From: Triticum aestivum
Taxonomy: Eukaryota > Streptophyta > Magnoliopsida > Poales > Poaceae
Assembly (NCBI RefSeq): GCF_018294505.1
Contig: NC_057810.1
Location: 206,540,113-206,604,112 of the forward strand
Length of the DNA: 64,000 nucleotides
Direction of reading: 5' to 3'
Part shown: positions 58,139-64,000 of the stretch, piece by piece
Numbering within the stretch: the stretch's first letter is position 1
How the letters are laid out: every line of letters starts with the position of its first letter
The notes under the pieces: generated by a model
What the model saw: only the letters and a program-made list of their open reading frames with translations
Told to the model about the DNA's origin: nothing
The model's database searches: none
Position numbers and translations under genes: made by a program

Positions 58139-59364
58139 CTTTCGTCTTTGTTCATTGGTAACTTTACTTGGAGCTATATTTTTATTCGCCACATGATATG
58201 TGTTTTGCTTGGAGCGCCATGTATTATATTAGTCTTTGCTTTTTAGTTTACCACAATCATCCTTGCTGTACACACCTTTTCGGAGAAGCCTATTTGATTA
58301 GAATTTATTATGAATATGCTATGTGCTTCACTTATACTTTTGAGCTAGATAGTATTTGCTCTAGTGCTTCACTTATATCTTTTAGAGCATGGCGGTGGAT
58401 TAATTTTGAAGAAACTTTTAGTCTCTCATGCTTCACTTATATTATTTTTAGAGTCTTTTAGAACAGCATGGTATTTGCTATGGTTACAAATTTGGTCCTA
58501 GAATGATGAGCATCCAAGTTGGGTATAATAAAAACTATCATAGGAAGTGAATTGGATGCTATGATCAATTTGTTGCTTGATAATTGTTTTGAGATATAAA
58601 GGTAGTAATGTTAGGGTCATGCTAGTGGATAACTATGAAATTGAGAAATATTTTGTTGAAGTTGGCAAGTCCCGTAGCATGCACGTATGGTAAAAGTTGT
58701 GTGACAAATTTGTTGCATGAGGTGCTCTTTTGATTGTCTTTCTTATGAGTGGCAGTCGGGGATGAGCGATGGTCTTTTCCTACCAATCTATCCCTCTAGG
58801 GGCATGCGTAGTAGCACTTTGCTTCGAGGGCTAAGTAGACTTTTGCAATAAGTATATGAGTTCTTTATGACTAATGTGAGTCCATGGATATACGCACACT
58901 CATCCTTCCACTTTGCTAGCCTCTATTTTACCGCGCAATTTTCGTCGGTAGCATGCACCCATTATTTACCTTCCTGAAAACGGCCACCATACCCCTATTA
59001 TGGCATTTCCATAGCCATTCCAAGATATATTGCCATGCAACTTTTCACTGTTCCGTTTATTATGACACGTTTCATCATTGTCATATTGCTCTTTGCATGA
59101 TCATGTAGTTGACATCGTATTTGTGGCAAGGCCACCTTCATAATTTTCATACATATCGCTCTTGATTCATTGCATATCCCGGTACACCGCCGGAGGCATT
59201 CATATAGAGTCATATTTTGTTCTAGCTTTGAGTTGTAAATCCATAAAAGTGTGATGATCTTCATTATTAGAGCATTGTCCCAGTGAGGAAAGGATGATGA
59301 AGACTATGATTCCCCCACAAGTCGGGATGAGACTTCAAACTTCATAAAAATAAAAGAGGCCAAA

Positions 59365-59460
59365 GAAGCCCACCAAAAAGAAAAAAAGAAAAGAAAAAAA
59401 GAAAAAAGAGAGAAAGAAAAAAAAAGAAAGAAAAAAAATAAAATGAGAGAAAAAGAGAGA
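59365..59460 (+). repeat. A/G-rich tract
   Basis: AAAAAGAAAAGA-type low-complexity purine run; no gene. Confidence 0.9.
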
Positions 59461-60229
59461 AGTGACAATGCTACTATCTCTTTTTACACACTTGTGCTTC
59501 GAAGTAGCACCATGATCTTCATGATAGAGAGTCTCCTATGTTGTCACTTTCATATACTAGTGGGAATTTTTCATTATAGAACTTGGCTTGTATATTCCAA
59601 TGATGGGCTTCCTCAAAATGCCCTAGGTATTAGTGAGCAAGCAAGTTGGATGCATACCCACTTAGTGCTTTTTGTTGAGCTTTCATATATTTATAGCTCG
59701 AGTGCATCCGTTGCATGGCAATCCCTACTCACTCACATTGATATCTATTGATGGGCATCTCCATAGCCCTTTGATACGCCTAGTTGATGTGAGACTATCT
59801 TCTCCCTCCTTTTGTCCTCACAACCACCATATTTTACCACCTTAGTGCTATGTCCATGGCTTACACTCATGTATTGCGTAAGAGTTGAGAAAAGCTGAAG
59901 CGCATTAAAAAGTATGAAACAATTGCTCGACTCGTCATCGGGGTTGTGCATGATGGGAGTATTTTGTGTAATGAAAATGAAGCATGGCCTAAGTATATGA
60001 TTTCGTAGGGATAAGATTTCTTTGGCTATGCTATTTTGATAAGACATGATTATTTGTCAGTATGCTTTGAAGCATTATTATTTTTATGTTTTATAAGCTT
60101 TTATCTTGAATCATTTGGATCTGAACATTCATGCCACAATAAAGAAAATTACATTGAGAATTATGCTAGGTAGCATTCCACATCAAAAATTCTGTTTTTA
60201 TCATTTACCTACTCGAGGACCAGCAGGAA

Positions 60230-60246
60230 TTAAGCTTGGGGATGCT
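60230..60246 (+). promoter_or_regulatory. polypurine tract of gypsy F
   Basis: TTAAGCTTGGGGATGCT before the LTR start TGATACATCTCC. Confidence 0.82.
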
Positions 60247-61076
60247 TGATACATCTCCAACGTATCTATAATTTTTGATTGTTCCATGCTATTATATTAC
60301 TTGTTTTGGATGTTTATGGGCTTCATTTTACACATTTATATCATTTTTGGGACTAACCTACTAACCGAAGGCCCAGCCCGTATTGCTGTTTTTTTGCCTA
60401 TTTCAGTATTTCGAAGAAAAGGAATATCAAACGGAGTCCAAACGGAATGAAACCTTCGGGAGCGTGATTTTTGGAACGAACGTGATCCAGAGGACTTGGA
60501 GTGCAAGTCAAGAAGTAGCCGATGCAACCACGAGGGTGGGGGGCGCGCCCACCCCTATAGGGCGCGCCCCCTATCTCGTGGGCCCCTTGGGCGGCCACCG
60601 ACATACTTCTTCCTCCTATAGACTACATACCCCAAAAACATCAAGGGAGCCACCGAAGAAATATTTCCGCCACTGTAACCTTCTGTATCCGCGAGATCCC
60701 ATCTTGGAGCCGTCGCCGGCATTCTGCCGGAGGGGGAATCCACCACGGAGGGCTTCTACATCAACAACATAGCCCCTCCGATGAGTTGTGAGTAGTTTAC
60801 AACAAACCTTCGGGTCCATAGTTATTATCTAGATGGCTTCTTCTCTCTTTTTTGATCTCAATACAATGATCTCCCCCTCTCTTGTGGAGATCTATTCGAT
60901 GTAAACTCTTTTTGCAGTGTGTTTGTCCAGATCCGATGAATTGTGGGTTTATGATCAAGTTTATCTATGAACAATATTTGAATCTTCTCTAAATTCTTTT
61001 ATGTATGATTGAGTTATCTTTGCAAGTCTCTTCAAATTATCGGTTTGGTTCGGCCTACTAGATTGATCTTTCTTGC
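60247..61076 (+). repeat. 3' LTR of gypsy F, 5' 830 bp
   Basis: Aligns to 54820-55642 and ends abruptly in TTCTTGC where the G1 LTR starts. Confidence 0.9.
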
Positions 61077-61558
61077 TGTCGGTGTCAAAACCGGCGGATC
61101 TCGGGTAGGGGGTCCCGATCTGTCCGTCTTAGGCTGATGGTAATAGGAAGCAAGGGACACAATGTTTACCCAGGTTCAGGCCCTCTCGATGGAGGTAAAA
61201 CCCTACTTCCTGCTTGATTAATATTGAAGATATGAGTAGTACAAGAGTAGATCTACCACGACATCGTAGAGGCTAAACCCTAGGAGCTAGCCTATGATGG
61301 TATGATTGTATATGTGATCGGCCTTCTAAGGACCATTCTCTCCGGTTTATATAGACACTGGAGAGGGCTAGGGTTTACATGGAGTCGGTTACAAGGAAGG
61401 AAATATAATATCCGGATCGCCAAGCTTGTCTTCCACGCAAACGAGAGTCCCATCCGGACACAAGCCAAAGTCTTGAGTCTAGAATCTTCACGCTTCAATA
61501 GTCCGGATGATGTATATAGTCCGGCTGTCCGGATACCCCCTAATCCAGGACTCCCTCA
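61077..61558 (-). repeat. LTR of gypsy G1 (482 bp)
   Basis: Near-identical in layout to 10894-11374 and 61759-62239; TG...CA ends; TATA-like on the minus strand near 61347. Confidence 0.88.
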
Positions 61559-61758
61559 ATAGCCCCTGAACCTGGCTTCAATGACGGTGAGTTCGGCGCG
61601 CAGTCTTGTCTTCGGCATTGCAAGGCGGGTCCTTCTTCCGAATACTCCAAGGCTATTATCGAACACATAGGCCGTGTCCGGATCTGCAAAATGATCTTCA
61701 CATACCACCGTAGAGAGAATGATACTTCAGCTGACAACTTTTTAAATGATGTGACATG
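61077..61758 (-). mobile_element. gypsy G1 (B-type family): 3' LTR and 200 bp of 3' internal region
   Basis: LTR at 61077-61558 (TGTCGGTGTCAAAACC...GACTCCCTCA on the plus strand), plus 61559-61758, which aligns to 62240-62340 of G2. Minus orientation as for B; CAGGTTCAGGGGCTAT on the minus strand before the LTR is a plausible polypurine tract. Interrupted at 61758 by G2 (candidate target ACATG, 61754-61758). The rest of G1 should lie beyond G2, outside the window. Confidence 0.82.
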
Positions 61759-62239
61759 TGTTAGTATCAAAACCAGCGGATCTCGGGTAGGGGGTCCCGA
61801 TCTGTGCGTCTTAGGCTGATGGTAACAGGAAGCAAGGGACACAATGTTTACCCAGGTTCAGGCCCTCTCGATGGAGGTAAAACCCTACTTCCTGCTTGAT
61901 TAATATTGAAGATATGAGTAGTACGAGAGTAGATCTACCACGAGATCGTAGAGGCTAAACCCTAGGAGCTAGCCTATGATGGTATGATTGTATATGTGAT
62001 CGGCCTTCTAAGGACCATCCTCTCCGGTTTATATAGACATCAGAGAGGGCTAGGGTTTACATGGAGTCGGTTACAAGGAAGGAAATATAATATCTGGATC
62101 GCCAAGCTTGTCTTCCACGCAAACAAGAGTCCCATCTGGACACGAGCCGAAGTCTTGAGCTTCTATCTTTACGCTTCAATAGTCCGGACGATGTATACAG
62201 TCCGGCTGTCCGGATACCCCCTAATCCAGGACTCCCTCA
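61759..62239 (-). repeat. 3' LTR of gypsy G2 (481 bp)
   Basis: TGTTAGTATCAAAACC...ACTCCCTCA on the plus strand. On the minus strand it is preceded by GGTTTAGGGGATAC, the polypurine tract position. Confidence 0.88.
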
Positions 62240-62576
62240 GTATCCCCTAAACCAAGCTTCAATGACGATGAGTCCGGTGCGCAGTCTTGTCTTCGGAATT
62301 GCAAGGCGGGTTCTTTCTCCGAATACTCCAATGTACCTATCACGACGAATAGTGTCCGGCATATCATCAATGTTTGTATTCCTCGGCTTCAGTGCCTCAA
62401 TAATGACCATTTCCACGTGTCGAGCGAATGCGATGAGTCAAGGCATTTTTGCATTTGCCACCCTCGATCCTTCAGGCCAGCCATCTATTTGCAGAGACGG
62501 GGATCCCCAGATCCAAACCTCACTCTTCCTCCTCAAGCAAGCATCCAACAGAGCGCCCCGAAAAAACCATTCCAAC
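62240..62576. other. 3' untranslated region of G2 / upstream region of its antisense gene
   Basis: 338 bp between the LTR and the antisense start ATG. It would carry the promoter or 5' untranslated region of the antisense gene; no TATA box is obvious. Confidence 0.5.
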
Positions 62577-63991
62577 ATGGCCGGTCGTCGCAACTCTTCT
62601 ACTCGCTCCCCTTGCCCCAAGCCGTGGGACTGGGGAGAGTGTTCAGTTCCTCATAGCCGTTTGATAAAGCTGCAAACCCAAGGGCTTTTTCCACCGGCGT
62701 TCATGGTCCCTGTCCGAGTCGGAATAGCCTCCTATGACGGCAGAGAGCAAGCGGAGAGATCCCCTAATCCGTCTCCAGAGGAGCGAATATGCCTCATTCC
62801 GCATCTATTAAGGGGCGTTAGGTTTCCTATTCATCCATTCCTTCGTGGACTCCTGGAGTTCTACGGCCTGCGGTTGCACAATTTTACCCCAGCCCCCGTA
62901 CTACATATAGCAAGGTATGTCGCCCTTTGCGAGCTATTTCTAGGCTGCGAGTCTCATTTAGGTTTGTGGAAGAAGCTGTTCTGCCTTGTCCCCCGCAACC
63001 AGGGAGAGTCCCTATGTCAAGTGGGCGGGGCCGAAGTGTGGCGTATCGCAGAGACCGGATACCTATCCGGCACTCCCAACAAGGCACCAGAGAACTGGGC
63101 TTTAGAGTGGTTTTATATTGACAATGCTCCCCTTCCGGATCCAGCCCGGACAGGACTCCCCAAGTTAGTAACGCCCCGCCGAGGGCACGCCTAAACTGGC
63201 GCTCCCGAGGCCCCCAAGAAGAGGATACCAGGGAAATACATTTCTTGATGAGCAGGATAAAGTTAATGGCCAAATCCGGACTGACGATAGTCGAAGTCAT
63301 GGCAATATGCATAATGCGGGGTGTGCAGCCGCTTCAATACCGGGGTAATCCCATGTGGCATTTCAATGGGATAGACGATGCCACCCGCTGTGGCCGTAAG
63401 GGTCCGGACTCCACCACTGCTCTGGCAAGGATATTGTCCGATCTATACAAAGGAGAAGAGGAGGACTTCCTTCACATCAAACCGCGGGATGGATTCTCCA
63501 TGTACAATCCCCCAAATTGGGTAAGTCGTCATTTATTTTCTTGCTTCACTTATCGTGGCATTCTTTGGTAAGGTTACCTGTCTTGATATTTCCAAGCAGG
63601 AACTGAGGAGGGCCATGGAAGGAATCTCCAGCCCTCCCCCGCAGCCAGATGACCCCGAAAGGGCCCTGGATCCAGGACTCGAAGAAGACCCGGATGCGGC
63701 CATGGAGCTTGTCGACGGGATATTTTACCGGGCAAGCCGTGACGGCGCCTCAGTGGCTATTACTGCTGATTATCCCGGACTGCTACCTTCGTCGCGTGTA
63801 AGCCAATACGAAGACTCGATCCTCCGAAGAGGACTCTTTCCGAATGTCATGCCTTATCCCTGAAGCGTTGTGTTTTTGCAGAGGCGACGATCGGAGCACA
63901 GGGCCGAGCCCCTAAGGACCCGTCAGCCACAGGCGTCTGGATTGGGTAGGCTCAAGAGGAAGGCGGTTAGGGCCGACATGCCTCTACAGAG
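62577..63991 (+). pseudogene. antisense spliced gene in gypsy G2 (PF04195-like), runs past the window
   Basis: Start ATG 62577 (MAGRRNSSTRSPCPKP). Exon 1 (62577-63520) encodes a LRGVRFPIHPFLRGLLEFYG segment, a hydrophobic helical stretch (PAPVLHIARYVALCELFLGC), a Trp-rich part (ENWALEWFYID), and, after one frameshift near 63190-63200, MRGVQPLQYRGNPMWHFNG. It ends NPPNW at a GTAAGT donor. A 79-bp intron ends TTCCAAGCAG; exon 2 (63600-63797) keeps the frame (ELRRAMEGISSPPPQPDDPE, acidic linker), donor GTAAGC. Intron 2 ends TTTTTGCAG at 63881; exon 3 (63882-63991) is basic and reaches a GTAAGG donor at the window edge. The PLQ-x4-5-PMWxFxG motif is shared with the antisense gene of gypsy E, placing both in the PF04195 family. 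Clean splice sites and frame continuity over three exons suggest a once-real gene. Function unknown. Confidence 0.78.
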
Positions 63992-64000
63992 GTAAGGAAA

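Larger units (their letters stand above)
57320..60229 (+). other. gypsy F internal region, noncoding
   Basis: No pol motif. Contains stretches shared with gypsy D (for example the GACAGATTCTGTTTTTCG block near 57787 and 38932, and the ATGGCTAGTATGTA block near 57834 and 38968), one hairpin pair (58053-58138) and an A/G-rich tract (59365-59460). Confidence 0.75.
54820..61076 (+). mobile_element. gypsy element F (Sabrina/WHAM-type), 3' LTR interrupted
   Basis: Plus-strand element: 5' LTR 54820-56394, gag remnant 56642-57319, noncoding internal region with one hairpin pair, polypurine tract 60230-60246, and the first 830 bp of the 3' LTR (60247-61076). The 3' LTR stops at CTTGC (61072-61076) where gypsy G1 begins, and its remainder would lie right of the window. 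The compared LTR parts differ by a few percent, including an 11-bp stretch (GTCCAAACGGA) missing from the 5' LTR. No pol. Confidence 0.9.
61759..64000 (-). mobile_element. gypsy G2 (B-type family), 3' portion
   Basis: 3' LTR 61759-62239 and internal sequence to the window edge. Orientation is minus, inferred from the B copy where gag follows the same LTR on the minus strand. The internal part carries a plus-strand, hence antisense, spliced gene starting 338 bp from the LTR. The internal sequence after the LTR (GCTTCAATGACGATGAGTCC) matches that of G1. Confidence 0.8.

Overview
This window is transposable-element-dominated intergenic DNA from a large grass nuclear genome, most likely a Triticeae species (wheat, Aegilops or barley relatives). 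The evidence is the nested stack of full-length copia and gypsy LTR retrotransposons with grass-type LTR termini, a CACTA DNA transposon with TTTGCCGTC-type subterminal repeats, microsatellites and an assembly gap (46076-46843). I recognise no host protein gene, rRNA, tRNA or CRISPR. Family names used here (Sabrina/WHAM-type, Angela/BARE-like) rest on resemblance of LTR termini and are provisional.

Layout. 1-7954: minus-strand copia element A (3' LTR cut by the window edge, gag-pol with one nonsense codon, 5' LTR), inserted into 7955-11374, the 5' part of a minus-strand gypsy element B (LTR plus degraded gag). 11375-12064: GC-rich DNA. 12065-17833: an unclassified AT-rich element with imperfect ~42-bp terminal inverted repeats, two 1.15-kb direct repeats built of ~165-bp units, and hundreds of bases rich in GAACTTC. 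17866-19732: a second, smaller inverted-repeat element. 19733-20945: nothing recognised. 20946-22761: broken copia gag/protease/integrase fragment, cut by the 3' LTR of minus-strand gypsy H (22762-24356), which is itself cut by a CACTA element starting at 24357.

The CACTA element carries ~10 subterminal palindromes, a ~265-bp tandem repeat, and a multi-exon minus-strand ORF1 (Transposase_24-like) at 35709-45915. Two retrotransposons sit inside it: copia C (26679-35382, target duplication ATTTT) splits the tandem repeat, and gypsy D (36803-44653, target duplication GCACC) sits exactly on a splice acceptor of ORF1. The right end of the CACTA element was not found; the N gap follows.

47482-54752: gypsy E (target duplication GGGGC), lacking pol but carrying a multi-exon ANTISENSE gene. 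54820-61076: Sabrina/WHAM-type gypsy F with a gag remnant and an interrupted 3' LTR. 61077-61758 and 61759-64000: two minus-strand copies (G1, G2) of the B-type gypsy family nested one in the other; G2 also carries, antisense to its LTR, a spliced gene of the same protein family as in E.

How it fits together: insertion order reads from the nesting and LTR divergence. E is old (~6% LTR divergence), C and D intermediate (~4-5% and ~3.5%), A young (~1%). Most coding capacity is broken. The two signals most worth following are the conserved spliced antisense gene shared by gypsy families E and G2, and the unclassified repeat-built inverted-repeat element at 12065-17833.
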